DNA of 64,000 nt from Acanthopleura granulata (GCA_016165875.1 JABBOT010000001.1:12584540-12648539), one strand, 5' to 3'. Positions 22,786-34,700 are shown, counted from the stretch's first letter. Notes: a model not told the origin generated them from the sequence alone. Made by a program: numbers and translations.

Positions 22786-23808
22786 GAATGTCACACAATT
22801 GTGAAAATAAAATATTAGTAAAAGCTCAGTAATATTATCGCTTGAATATTGTATTCATATCACTATATAAGAATGTCCATGTCAACAAGTTGTATTTCCT
22901 GCAAGAGCAATAGCCTTTATTTCTGACCAATCAAAAGCCTTACAAGTAGCTAGGCCTAATGGGGCGTAACCCAGTTTTGCCGGAGGACGTTGTTAAGTAA
23001 AGTTCGAAGGCTTGGTGGGACCAGTGTCCAGATAGTTCAGGACGGATTAACGCTTATCCCAGGAGAGTTTGACCCCAAGAATGGTCATGAAATGAGAATA
23101 AACATTTTTCGAGCCATCCAGATGTATACTGGTGTTCGATTTGACAAAACTGGTGAAAAATCACCAATGAATGAGAAGCTGGTTTGCCATTTTCGTGACT
23201 TTCAAAATGGCAAGTGAGAGATCTGTTGGTTATTATATAATTCTAGGGTATCACATGTTATATCACATGTAGTATTTTATTTTGATCTTCTGATCGGTAC
23301 CAAGTGCCTGTGACTGCAACTCACCTTTTTTTGCGTATTTCTATGCCATTTTCCGGTTGAATTTGAAATCTATGTTCATTACCTTTACTTATGAAACTAA
23401 TAAACTCCCAGAGTTGTGGTCACATTAGCTGTGAGAACTTCAAACATACCAAATGGCTCACTGTTGGCAGCTATTTTGAAAAGTCTCGTAACCTACTCTT
23501 GGCCTGAAATGTAACAGAGTTGTTGTTTGGAAAACATCTTGAAAACTAAGATGTTTTCATTGCCATTGGTAGGTTGCAATACAAATCTTCATAATACAAC
23601 AAAGAAGGGCATAAAATTTTTTGTTTCTGTCAGTTCACTTCGAATATAGGTAAGTTTGTTTGACACGATCGCTGACCTCATCGAAAGCAGTTCTATCGAG
23701 TTTGAGTTCTGAGTTCTGCCGCGATTTTTGTGAGTATGGGTGATGGACTCAAGGTTGCGATGAATGTCAGAATTTTTAAATAACACCTGAGTCCATCCAG
23801 ATGGACTA

Positions 23809-24570
23809 TGCCTGGAACATGAGCCCAAACTTCACATAACTGGGCATAAAACATGGAAATATATTCCAATCTGAACCAAACAACGCTTGTTCGAAAGCTG
23901 ACTGGGCTTTACGCTGATATATGATTTAGCAAACAAACATGCTTTCTCTTGGCTACATGAAGCCTGAAACCTGTATGTTTGTAGATTTCCGGTTGAGATG
24001 GACAAGTTGTGGCTTGATTTCTCAGCGATGAATAGTCCAAGATATCTCAGACGTTGGGATTTGCATTAGAAGTGATGCCAGCAACACTCAAATACCCACG
24101 TCTAATACTCCTAGTGACAGAGACTAGTGACAGGTGAATAACAGTTGGCACCGCACATAAGCACTTCACATTCCTCCAAAGGTCATATCCTTGCTATAAC
24201 ATCTCCCCTTCTCATTGCCGCATCCACTTTTGTAAGGGTAATCTGATCAAGTTTGGTAATTGCGAAAAAGCCTCCAGGTCACACTGCTGCCATTCGTTTT
24301 AGGACGTCCACCATTTCTGGCGTTATTTAAGTGGGTCATGCACGTGAACATATGAATCTTCACCAAGTATACAGAATAGGGGTTCTGGCACCCTCCCCAC
24401 CCCTGGAGGGCCCCCAAACCAAGCTCAACCCAAGCTCAAGCCATACGGTGTTCTCGTAAACAACTTTTTGCCAATTATCTATGTGCGCGAACGGGCTTTC
24501 ATATTCAGAGATAATTGGCAAAAGTTTATGTATGCGAACGAGCGTTCACATTCAGAGATAACTGGCATAG
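23809..24570. repeat. Polinton left TIR (main part)
   Basis: It matches the reverse complement of the right TIR in three blocks: 23809-24015 with about 36895-37085, 24090-24240 with about 36410-36560, and 24360-24570 with about 35950-36125. The inner part contains two tandem 'cagagataa.tggca...tatgtatgcgaacg' units of about 65 bp. Confidence 0.85.
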
Positions 24571-24696
24571 GCCTACCGACCCTCTGTTAAATACCGAACA
24601 GAAACATAACATAGCTCGACGCCGAAAAGAAAAGATGTTAACGACTGAGACGGTTCACCTCTTCTATCCCGAAACTTAGAAACTTCCCCAGGCCAC

Positions 24697-24927
24697 TTAG
24701 AAGGCCGCGCGTTCCATGCTTATAGCTAGAGGCGTCGCAATTATCGTGGACAACACACCAACCCCGGCGACGCCCATACCTTTACTTGCCGTGAGTAGCG
24801 CGGTATCAATACCATCAACTGCGTTGACTATCCAGTGGCATATTTTGTATAGAGTTGCTCTGGCATCTCTCTCGTCTTCCAGCTCTTTTTTCGGAGTGCT
24901 AATATGTTGAAATCTATACTCGTCCAT
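24697..24927 (-). CDS. Polinton small membrane protein
   Basis: 76 codons, intact. A charged N-terminus is followed by a Gly/Val/Ala/Ile-rich segment (GMGVAGVGVLSTIIATPLAI) able to span a membrane. It lies next to the left TIR and reads inward-to-outward like the other minus-strand genes. Its sequence style resembles a small ORF I recall from other Polintons; its role is unknown, possibly a virion membrane or scaffold component. Confidence 0.55.
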   Translation of the reverse strand: MDEYRFQHISTPKKELEDERDARATLYKICHWIVNAVDGIDTALLTASKGMGVAGVGVLSTIIATPLAISMERAAF

Positions 24928-25203
24928 ATCTCCAGCCGTGGGGGACGGGGGGTGGAGCAGATGGATCTAATGCTGGATACAGTTGTGCCATCTGTATGTA
25001 GACGCCGTTAGAATGTTTAATTCTAAATCCGATATGGATTTTAAACTTAATCTTAACCGTTTCAACTGAACGCCATGCTCTAGATTTATGCAGTTAAACC
25101 GTACCACATGCAGTGCAGCGGCCACGACATTGTCTAACTTTGTCTCAATCCTATCAGCTCTTGGAAGTATTTATACGACGATAGTTACGCTTTTACCAAC
25201 AGG

Positions 25204-25795
25204 TCACTCGATCTTCAAGCGAGGAAGGATGTGGAAGAGCTTGTCTGGATTATGACCCAATGTAATATCCAGAATGATTGTAGTACCCGAGAGAACCTCG
25301 CTAATAGGAAATGATGTGTTGATAATAAGGTAAGATGTTGTATCTGGACCTCCTCCGATCATATGGCCCCTTTCCGGCAGTTTCCTCACATGAATTTCAT
25401 CTCCCATGGCCGTGTACGGGAGGTAAACCGTACAGCCATTAAAATCCCTTTTAACCACACCACCCCTTGTTGTGTGCACCAGTATCCGTGTCCCATTTGG
25501 GATCATCCGATTTAACGCGACCCCATACCCTATTCTCAGGATCATGAGATATATGTAGAACCAGGGTGAGTTTTTGGAGCGCATTCGGGGATTCGATATC
25601 GACATCGGCGAGCTCATTCAACATTGGTGGTTCTTAAGATTTTCCCAACGACACCTTCTTTCGTGCATAAATACCCCTTCGGAGTTGGAAGGCATAGATC
25701 CGTCCATCCATCCCTTGTCGCTCAAAACCGTCGAGATCTGCCAGATCTGATAAGTCCAGGCTAGTGCAACTAGGGCCCATCGGGTTCATCACGTC
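25204..25795 (-). pseudogene. Polinton structural-protein relic (candidate minor capsid/penton)
   Basis: The frame from the ATG near 25795 is open for about 50 codons, then a stop and frame changes follow. The 3' portion is open in another frame to 25204 and is rich in Thr/Ile/Val beta-like segments (TTSYLIINTSFP, TTIILDITLG). This is consistent with a jelly-roll capsid protein but not proof. A weak copy of the shared AT-rich promoter-like motif lies just upstream at 25815-25846. Confidence 0.5.
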
Positions 25796-25849
25796 GGCGA
25801 ATGTGTAAAGTTACTCTTAAGTATGCTGTATCTATAGGTTAAATGTTTA

Positions 25850-26700
25850 ATAGCTTTATAGTAAGCCTCTACACGAGTCAGCCAACAGTTTTTTGTACTG
25901 TGGATTGGCAAATGCGCCGTCCTTCCCAAGTTTATGCCTTTGTGGTATATCGCGACTGCCCCAGGAGAGTAGAGCCACTCGCATTACTGGCTGCGATGTT
26001 TTCGTATGAGCTCGAGCCCGCCTCATCTAGGTGGAAAAATATTTCTTTGTGTGGCGCCTGTTTGGGTAGTTTGTCCCCTTCATTTTTTCCGCTCATGGGT
26101 TCTCTTGCGTTTGATAATCCGAGGATATCAGCTGAGCCTAACAGACTGATAACATCATGCTTTTTAAATCCCAGCCGCACACCACCAGAAGTTTCATTCA
26201 GTTGCAGTTTAGCACCCAAAGGTCGGAACACTTCTTGTTAAGGGTACAGACAGGGTAATAGCTGCTTGGGACGACTATCGAATTATCGTTTAACCTGAAA
26301 CGTACGTCGGAACCAGTATTGGCCTGTGGGTAAAAGGTCATATCGAGTGGGGCGACCTCGTACTGGCCGTTTAGATTGTCCAGACATGCTGGGAGGAGGA
26401 CACTACTCCCCTGTTGAACATCGCTCTGTGTGACAAACATATTCAGCAATATGTTTGATAAAGTGTTTTCGTTCAATAGGAATGTAACCCTGGACCATGT
26501 CGGTGGAGTATATTCGAGTCAAGGGATTGAGGAGCCGAGTGAAATCGTGGTGATAGATCCCGGCCTGAACAACCCGCGAATGGCTTTCGACCTGATTTTC
26601 AAAAAGGTGCTTCAACGCTACACCTAACCGAAAATCAACAGCGACACATAAGTTGTGAAATGGCACAGGCAACCGATGGCGTGGTAGCAGAACTCAGTTT
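25850..26700 (-). pseudogene. Polinton conserved protein relic, frameshifted
   Basis: Three overlapping frames carry successive parts: about 26700-26403, 26476-26198 and 26231-25860. The segments are non-repetitive and well composed, indicating a formerly single gene of about 270 codons with at least two frameshifts. Motifs such as FYPQANTGSDVRFRLN suggest a beta-rich structural protein. The specific function is not established. Confidence 0.5.
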
Positions 26701-27420
26701 CGCCGTATGGTGCACCATGACCGGTTGTGTGGTGTCAGAGGAAAATCACCTCATAGCCGACACACAAGTAAACAACTCTGTATTCCACTTTCACGTGTAC
26801 TATCAAGTGCGCCGTATTCTAGAAGTGATTAGACGCCACTCCCACAACACGATGCATGAATTCCGACCGACATCCCTTATGACCGGAGACAATACAAGCG
26901 AATTTGCGCCAAGTTTCGGGTCTCCTCAGACAAAGACTGGCGGCAAAAAAGGAGTCGAAGCGACGGATTAGGCATGGCTTATTATTATGCGTGAAATCGC
27001 ATTACCACTACCATCCTAGCCGCATTTGCATTCCAGCGAACACCGAACAAATTTCACATCGATTCCATCACATCGGTTTACCCAGGCAGGTGTGGAACGT
27101 GTGAACGACACCATTGGAACTTATGTTTGGGCAAACCTCCGAGCACAGGCACACACCAGCAGCAGTATCTTAGGCACGGAAGACATGGCATTTGATGCGC
27201 AGAAGCAGTTCGTAGCAAATCTCGAAGATGCCATAGGAAGACCTGTTGACCTCCCCTCGGTCATAGAGCAGAACCAGAACGTCCTGAGGTACTCCCGCTC
27301 AAAGGTGGATTATGTGCTTGGCGAGATCCTCATAGTCACAACAGACCAGAAACTCGGGGTCAACGGAGACGTGAACTTGCCTTCGGCATTTCATGCGCAG
27401 GTAGCTGCCGGAACTGGGGG
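26660..27420 (+). pseudogene. Polinton conserved protein relic
   Basis: A + strand frame is open at 26660-26971 and, in the same frame after two TAG codons, again from 27026. The downstream portion (27095-27400) has good protein composition with an alpha-helical, Asn/Gln-rich segment. Beyond about 27,420 the frame stays open only as the antisense of the next gene. Function unknown. Confidence 0.4.
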
Positions 27421-28690
27421 GACAAGCATTATAAAGCCGCATCCAGCTGCTGTAACCGTGCCGGCAGCACCGACTTCAGTTTCACCGAGGTCACCGAGAG
27501 AGCACGATGAAGAAAAGGTGACGTTAGTATTAGTCGGGGCCCAAGTACTCTCGGCAACCCAGTTCACGGCCATTCCTAATGTGCTGAGGAGCCAAGAGAT
27601 GATGCTCCCTATAATACCTGGGAGAATCGCTACGGCTTTACCAGCCAGTTTAGCTAGAAGCCTACCCAGTGTGCGCAGATGCTTTTTTACCCACTCCTTC
27701 AGACCGCCCTTCTCGGTTGGCCCAGGAGGTGGTGTCGCTGGCACTGGCGCTGCAGAGCCCCCAGTGAGCCCAACCACCAATACCGATGCCGCCATTCCAA
27801 TCGCAGTGAGCAACGACGCGAGTGTCATCCTTGCTCGCGGAACGGTTGATCTGAGAGTGGAGCTCATGACTGGTGCCCGAAGCGGCCTCAAGGCGGGCCG
27901 CCCTCTCATCCAGAAGGTGAGGTAGCAGCTCAGCAATACGGCACCTAGTGAATTCATCACCACCTGTGGCTTTTGCCTCATCCGGTTTCCGCTTTTGCCG
28001 AGAGATGTCTTCATCGAGGACTGAGAGCTTAGCGAAGTTGTTCGCCCGGGATAGCCTGCAATACCTTAACAAGACTCAGCAGCTCACGGATAGGCAACTC
28101 ATGGGCAGGCAGTGGGCGGTCAGTGATCGTGGAAATAATCTCATCGACGGCCCTATCCGTGAAGCTTGTATCCATAATATGGACTGCATCTTCGTTCTTC
28201 TTCGCGACCGCGCCTAAGTCCTGTATCTCGACAGTATGGATGTCAGCAGCTACTTTGCCCAACATCCTATAGGCGGTCTGGATGGCTGCAACAGTGTCAG
28301 CCAGCAGCGTGTTCTCGGGATACCCTCTGGTCCATTTAGTGAATCCCACATCTTCTTTGATGGCAGCCCCCTCCAGGTCAGCCATCAATGGTTGAGAATG
28401 CCAGTGGCTTTCCTGTCCGAGAGTTGATAATCGTGAGGTTTGGATGTGCTTTCGACCGGAAATGACTGCCGACGAGCTCAAACTTACTTGGGTATCGGCC
28501 AGTTGAGGGGGTGAGACCCCTATCCGCTATCGCGTTGTAGTAGTCATCTACCGCTGACTGGAGGAACTCCTGATGCGACGATACATAAGTCCCAGTGGTC
28601 CCGATGTCAGTGTCAGCATCATGTATGGGAACGGTCTCTTCATCGTCTTCAAATCGCCATGATCAAACGTTAAGTTGTAGAAATCAAAGC
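27391..28690 (-). pseudogene. Polinton conserved protein with hydrophobic C-terminal domain, frameshifted
   Basis: Successive parts sit in different frames: about 28620-28384, 28481-28029, 28072-27662 and 28014-27391. The N-terminal half is acidic and helical with an Arg/Glu-rich coiled-coil-like stretch. The C-terminal part has a hydrophobic segment, a Pro-rich linker (PVPATPPPGP), then an amphipathic Lys-rich helix running into a hydrophobic one (LPGIIGSIISWLLSTLG). This order resembles a widespread Polinton protein thought to be virion-associated or membrane-active; that role is inference. Confidence 0.6.
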
Positions 28691-28739
28691 CTGTCATGTT
28701 GGCTATTGAATATTGCGGCACAATTATTGAACATGCGGC

Positions 28740-30036
28740 CCGGCGTTCAATAGCCACGTGTACGGACGCAAGCTCAATCCTTACCGCCGCCTGAGAACTC
28801 CCTTTGGGTTCAAGGGTGTGAGCCAGTCGGTCGTCATCACAAATAACCTGAGAACGACCCACCAAAACCAACAGCTTTTTGTTCGGTTCCCAAACCTCGG
28901 CTCCCATGATGTCAGTGTTCCTGAGACAGCGAGACTGGCCTTCACCATCACGCTAAGCTCTCCCGACGACAACCGAACAGTAGTCCAGAACTCGGCCGTG
29001 CTGTGGAAAAGAAGACTACGATCACTATAACTGGTAAAGAGGTGCTGTCGATTGATGACAGCAACGTCTACCACTGCTACATGGACCTTTGGAAGACGGC
29101 CCAGGAGAGGGAGAATGCCCAGTACCAGGCCATTGACACTTTGGTCGGCCAAAGTGTTACTAAAATCTGCCCTGATGCAGTGAATGGCTCACCCACTGCC
29201 GCCCAGAGTTCTATCGCTGCCGTCTATGGCAACCGATACTACGTTCTCCTCGACTTCAAGTTGCTGGAGAGCTATATGCCATTCTACCAGTCACTCCTGG
29301 GGGACAGGCTCGGATACGAAATAACTTTTAACGACTACAGCCTCGTAATCCAGGCCACAGGGGACGCTGATGACCTGGCAGCAACCAGTTACACCATTGA
29401 CAACATCACCCTCGAGCACGATATAGTCACTAAGCCCGAGTTGGCTCGGATGATCCCTAACCAGTAGGCTGGGCGTCTGGCTATGTACGACCGCATGCTC
29501 CAGAAATGCGTTATCCGCTGTAACAGTAGTGATACCCTGTGGAACATCAAACTCAATGTAACCGCCCGCAATATAAAGGGTATCTTGATGCTGTTCGAGG
29601 CCCAAGACGCGGCCTTCCAGCGGGACACCGAGGCTTTCTACAACCCCAAAAAACAAAGGTGGAGATGACAATCGAAGGGATACACAACCAGCTGCACAGC
29701 CAAAGGCTGCGCGCCTATCAGCAGTGGGATGAGGCTTTGCAACTCGCTGCAAGCGCCATCCCGAGGTGGCCATCAGTCCCAAAAGATGTAGCACTGGCGG
29801 ACGTGTACTTTGGCGACTTCTTAACTACCAAGTACGCCCTGTGGCTTGACCTGAGGTCCACGGACGACAACCAGCTACACGGCAGCGCGCGACGCAACAA
29901 GAATGTCATTGAGGGAGTGACCACTCAGATCACGAAAACAGCAGAGGCTTCGGGCGCTTTGAACATCTACCTTTACGAGGTCAAGGATGCTCAGCTCAAC
30001 CTCGAGGATGGCCGATTCGTTACACACCTGTCCTAG
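28740..30036 (+). pseudogene. Polinton major capsid protein relic (double jelly-roll type)
   Basis: About 430 codons spread over three frames: about 28758-29000, 29003-29670 (interrupted by TAG at 29465-29467) and 29660-30036. Beta-rich blocks such as RLAFTITLSSPDDNRT, LGYEITFNDYSLVIQAT and TKYALWLDLRSTDDNQ are typical of the large conserved structural protein that neighbours the ATPase in Polintons and is accepted as their capsid protein. The start upstream of 28758 is unclear. At least two frameshifts and one nonsense codon inactivate it. Confidence 0.75.
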
Positions 30037-30044
30037 TAACCTCT

Positions 30045-30624
30045 GGCCCAGGGGTCCTCACTCGGTGATTATCTGCGGAATGACGGGGTGTGGGAAAACC
30101 CTTTTCACACTCAACTTCCTGGAGGGTCCCTATCGCGGCTTGTTCAACACATTGTTGTCCTGTGTCCCACTATGCGGTACAATCAGGTGTATCAAGAGTG
30201 TCCCTGGGTGTGGAGTGACCCAGATGTCTCCGTCATAAACCCAGGCGAAAGGCTCCATCACCTACCTCCGTGCCTACCTACAAGGTGTTCCAAGGCAAGC
30301 CAACCCTGTATATCATTGACGACTGCTCGGCCAAAAAGGCGCTGACCAGAAAGAAAAACGTGCTCTCTAAGCTGGCCTTCCCAGGCTGGCACGCGCAGCA
30401 AATCGTCTGGGTGCGAAATATAACTCCGTCCTGAAGGGTCTACGCGAGTAGACGCGCTAGGTCGCCATATTCCACTGCATGGGGACTCGTTTGAAGAATG
30501 TCTCAGAGAAAATGATGTAATCGCTGCGGAAGAGCGGGCCAGATTTCCGGAGCAGCTGACCGAAACAAAGCATGCTAATCTTCTGTTGAAGGCTGATCAG
30601 CCGGCTGCATACCACGTGCTATAA
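30045..30624 (+). pseudogene. Polinton genome-packaging ATPase relic (FtsK-HerA/A32-like)
   Basis: Walker A GMTGCGKTLFTLNFL is at about 30,079-30,123 and Walker B LYIIDDCS at about 30,308-30,331, in a different frame. The C-terminal tail ends at TAA near 30,624. It lies immediately after the capsid gene, the usual Polinton pairing. At least two frameshifts and a stop near 30,432 break it. Confidence 0.82.
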
Positions 30625-30793
30625 TGTGCAAAACACTGTTGCTTAACAGCGGCTGGCTGTTGCTATTTTCCCTGCAAATAATCACCTTTAGTGTGATCCT
30701 GCGGGCTGCATGCGAAAATATTAGAGCTAGGAGAATAGCCGTACATATCGCGCGTTGCATGCGGTCTGGGACTTAAACTATTCGCCAGGCGAA

Positions 30794-31118
30794 AATGGCC
30801 GAAATGGACGAATGAATCGACGAAGACACTGAGCCTGCGTCCTCGGCTGGACAAAAGAAACAGGAGCCATTGGAGGAGGAGGCAGACGCGCATCCCCTCG
30901 GTCTGCACCGTGAAAGGTTTGCTGCGCTGGAAGCGGGGGTACGGGGGCAGGCCAAACAGTATCTTGGAAAGGCATTGACAGTGGACCAAACTGACTCGTT
31001 GGACGAGGACGACAGGAGGAAAAGACCGCAATGCGTTTCCCGGCAAAGGTGCTGGAGGGCTCGACCAACCTTCGGGCGACAACCGGGCGGCCGCGTGACT
31101 GCCGCGTGTTGTAGACTT
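30794..31118 (+). pseudogene. Possible small acidic Polinton ORF
   Basis: An ATG at about 30794 is followed by an early TGA, then an acidic, Glu/Gln-rich frame to about 31,020. It sits between the ATPase and integrase relics, where a small accessory gene or the remains of a protease could lie. No protease motif is visible. Weak call. Confidence 0.25.
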
Positions 31119-31158
31119 ATCAGGCTGCTGGAATACCTTGCTTATGGTGCCTACAACC

Positions 31159-31745
31159 ATGGCCGATGAGTTGTATATTCGTCTATCGAAGATATACTAT
31201 AGCCCCAAGGGCTACTGGAGACGTATTGTCGCCATTTAGAGAGTAGTTTCTGCTGCGAAGATCTCTGAATGCACAGCTTGCGATTGGTTGAAGAAGCAGT
31301 CCGTCTGGCAGATTTTTCTGCCAGCCCCACGGCATATTCCACGGCCAGAGTTTGATGTTGACGTGCCAAACGAGGTCCGCCAAGCTGACCTGCTCTCTCT
31401 ACCCTTCGACACAGTCACCAAGGTGTTCAAGTGACCCGACTCACTGGTAAGCGGCCTTCTGAGAGCATCAAGGCAAAAACGGTGGCACAAAAGCCCTCCC
31501 CCACTGTCCCAGGCCGTACTGTTGGCTTTTGCGAACAGAAGTTACCTTTTGGGGTTGGCGTTCGCTATCTGTGCTAGCCCGGGGAGCTGGAGGGTAGTCC
31601 CTGTCGGGCGACTGATCCAGTGTGTGGTCCCTGGCTGTTTACCGACTCGGCCGCTCGGTAACTAATCCCGATGCGCCTGTGTTGTAATACCTTGATGTAG
31701 GATCGGATGGCCTGCAGGGTGGAGCTTCTCGTGGTCCTACATGAC
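31159..31745 (+). pseudogene. Polinton integrase (retroviral-like, rve) with catalytic core deleted
   Basis: ATG at 31159 starts an N-terminal region (ADELYIRLSKIYYSPKGYW) followed, after an in-frame TAG near 31237, by the linker FLPAPRHIPRPEFDVDVPN and QADLLSLP, the strand where the rve domain begins with its first Asp. The frame stops at 31432. A C-terminal segment (LAVYRLGRSVTNPDAPVL) is recognisable at about 31,630-31,685. Between them only about 200 bp remain instead of several hundred, so most of the DDE core is missing. Confidence 0.72.
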
Positions 31746-34700
31746 ACTCAACTTCCGTCTGATGGGGTCGCTAGGAGCACAGCCTGCTGGTAGAGCATCT
31801 TTGTGTCCATAGGCCAGCGTGTCCACCCTATTTTCAGCTATCCAGCGCTTGGAGTTGAAGGGTGAGAGTGATACCTTTTTCAGATGCTGCCCGTAGATGT
31901 GATGACACTCTGACCGCAGGACATCCATGCCATGGCGGAAGGTCTGCTTTTCGAAGATAGCCTCTTTGTTCTGCTCATGTCTGATATGCTTTTTCACATT
32001 ATTTTTTGCACCTTTGGCCTTTTTGATGTTGTTGCCGCTGGTCTCAAGGATGCTATACGTCTTAGGGCGCAGGCCAACGTACTCGGCGATCGGGCGCACA
32101 GGACATTCATCCTTCATCTTACCTAAGACCTTTATGTTCGCCGTAGAATGGAGTGGGTGATCCATTGGGTAGTCGGACGTGTCATTGAAGAGTGCATACT
32201 TGGCCATATCCTCGTAGGCAGCCTTTGTCTGGACCCTAGAGGAGTAGTCTGTCTGTGTCTGTGTGGAGGCGCTGGTAGTTATCTCCGTACTGAGCCTTCA
32301 TCTGGTTGTAGTAGAAGTCATACATCAGATTCTTCGAGGATGCTCATCCCCACATAGACGGGTCGGTTGAGTTTCAGACGGCTCCTTTGCATGTTGGCTC
32401 TGGCGAATGCTGGACTGGCGATAAGGCATCTGAGTTTGTCTTCTTCACTTGCTCACACGGGTTTGACATGTACTCGCTTGTGGAGGTTTTCCATGGTCTC
32501 TCCGAAGACAGAGTTGTTCATGAACTTCTAGAGATCCTTCTCGAAATTGCTCGTCGCCCTTTTCCAGAGCTCGGTTTTCATTCGGATGTAGGGCTCCATC
32601 AGGGGCATTGTCGAAAGAGGAGAGCACGATGAATCTTTTTCAGACGCATACCCAGTGAGAGGTAAAGATGTAAGTTGTGGTAGTGGAATACATAGCGTTC
32701 CTTATGGCTAGATCCACTTTCACTATATAACCCTTTGGGTTGTCTGCCGGATGCCCTGGGATGTTTTTGCGAGTTGATCGCAGTTTTCCACCCATCCAAA
32801 GCCACCTTTTGGTAACAGTTTACTCGTTGCCTAGCCGTAAAGGTTGTTGGCATCCAGGTACTGGATATAGCTGTAAGGCTTCTTTGGGTCATAGCTTTCC
32901 AGCCTGGGCGTGAAGCTTTGAGACCATCGAGATACCCCCTCTCATCCCCTTATCGATGAAGAGCATCCCAGGGGAGACCAGGGCTGGTGTAATAATGCGC
33001 AGGGTGTAGGCCAAACTGCCGAATGCAGGTCTTCCGGAACGTCTCGAAGACATCTGGCAGCAGTAGGACATCAGTGCGGTTGTAGAGTTCGTGGTTGTTT
33101 CCAAGAGTTGTGCAGTCGAAGGCCTTCCAGGCCTTTTGCGCATGGGCATATTCCTCATCGCTGATATGTATGTGTTCACAAGTTTGCTGTGGAAAGTCTC
33201 CTTTGTGGGAAGCTTCGCCTCATCAAAGCGTTGCCAAGAGTCCATGTACCCACATGGGTAAACACCCTTGCGCGTAAGCAGTTCATGTCTCTGCTGGCTT
33301 GGCTCATGCCGCGCTGTGATCTGGAACGCCTTTGAGCTTGTCGAGAGATGCCAGCAAGAACTGGGCTCTGTCGATGAAGCGGAGGTGCCCCAGGGAGAAG
33401 GAGATGTATATCTCGGTGTTGTTGAGGATACAGGATATACGACCCTCCACGTTCAAGATCGCCTTCATCAGCAGGTGAGAGTCATAGCCCCGCAGGTTTT
33501 TTTCGGCTTAGCCGCAGCTTTGTGTGCAGCACCCCGGTATTTTCTGCTGATGTGTCAGTGGTCGCGGACAGAATCCCGTTGCCCTGCAACTACAAGTGGC
33601 TTTTCACAGACATGGCAGGTTAAAGCACTGTTGTATGCCCGCCAATCTTCTCAGGTCATTGCTATGGCTTTCAGGTTAGCTAGCACTACCTTGATCTTGC
33701 GTTCCTCTGCCTGGAGGAATGCTCTCCTGCATTGGGCCCTCTATATTCCACAGGATGCTCGGTGTGACAATCGCATTGCACCACGGTGTAGCAGTAGCTG
33801 CAGGCCTCATGGTGCTGTGTTTTGGGGTATCCCTTTTTGTGGGGTCCAGCCCTCGATTTTGGTGGTGAGAGCTTCAAAGTCGGCATAGATGATGTAAGGG
33901 GTTGCGGTGGTTCTGGAAGGTGAACTTGTTTTTGCTCTCTTCCGGCATCTCCACTCGCACGGATGTCTCACCGATCCCACTTAACTCCGGTTTGTGGGCT
34001 TCCAGCAGGTCTTCCCTAGAGTATCCATAGAGGCAACGCTCACAGAAGTGCTTTCGGCCTTTATACTTGGATTGATCATAAAGCAAGCGGTTAAGATTCT
34101 TGATCCAGGTGTAGTTGAATTTACCGACCCTCTCGATCAACAGCTTGTTGATCCGAGGCATGCAGCTGGGCTCCTTGATGAGCCGAAGTACAGCGACGCC
34201 TTTGTCCCAACTGATGGCTAGGTTGTTTTGTTTCTCAAACCTCGGGATCAGGGAGATGGGAGTTGGGTAGTCGATCCCTTCAAAGTTTAGGCCATCCTCA
34301 GTTGGGTATTTGCTAGGCCTCAATGGGCTTGTGGCTGTAGGAAAAAGCTGATAGGAGCACCCATTGGAGGCAGTGGTGTTCGTTGTTTTCCACATTTACG
34401 ACTGCCTTCTTGTTCCTTACACCTGCTAGCGCTATGTAAGATCCACCTGTCAGCGGCTGGTATCGAGCGGTATCCAGCCATAGAGTTTCCACTGGTTCGA
34501 CGATCCATCCTGACCCTCTCTGCGTCCAATTTTCTAGAGCCTCCAGGATGCTGGACCTTGAGGGCGAGTTGAAATTTTACACTTCTGAGGGCTCGGAGTT
34601 CTTCAAGCTTTTCTTGGATCTGGGAGCGCACCCATTCAGGAAAAGATTTAGGGTTTGCACCGTGGTAATGCTCTTCGTGCACAGCCATCTGCCAGTTATG

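Larger units (their letters stand above)
20969..23808. mobile_element. 2.84-kb long-TIR DNA element inserted in the Polinton TIR
   Basis: The tips 'tagcccatctagatggac' and 'gtccatccagatggacta' are inverted. The left arm (about 20969-21500) matches the reverse complement of the right arm (about 22925-23808), the right arm having about 350 bp extra near 23330-23690. Flanking 'tgcctgggac' (20959-20968) and 'tgcctggaac' (23809-23818) form a 10-bp duplication with one mismatch. Long TIRs with a 9-10 bp duplication recall Mutator-like elements, but no transposase is visible, so the class is uncertain. The centre holds a P-loop ORF, a triplet repeat and a full-length SINE. Confidence 0.82.

Noticed and set aside
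22990..23217. 75-codon ORF in the right arm of the 2.84-kb element
   Set aside because: The equivalent left-arm sequence does not keep the frame open, so it is likely non-coding TIR sequence.
27430..27925. Continuation of the + strand ORF 27026-27925
   Set aside because: From about 27,430 it is antisense to the better-supported minus-strand Polinton protein and has skewed Pro/Ala/Thr composition typical of a shadow frame.
30794..31118. Adenain-like Polinton protease between ATPase and integrase
   Set aside because: I looked for a His/Cys protease signature here and elsewhere in the element and saw none. Only a small acidic ORF remnant is visible.
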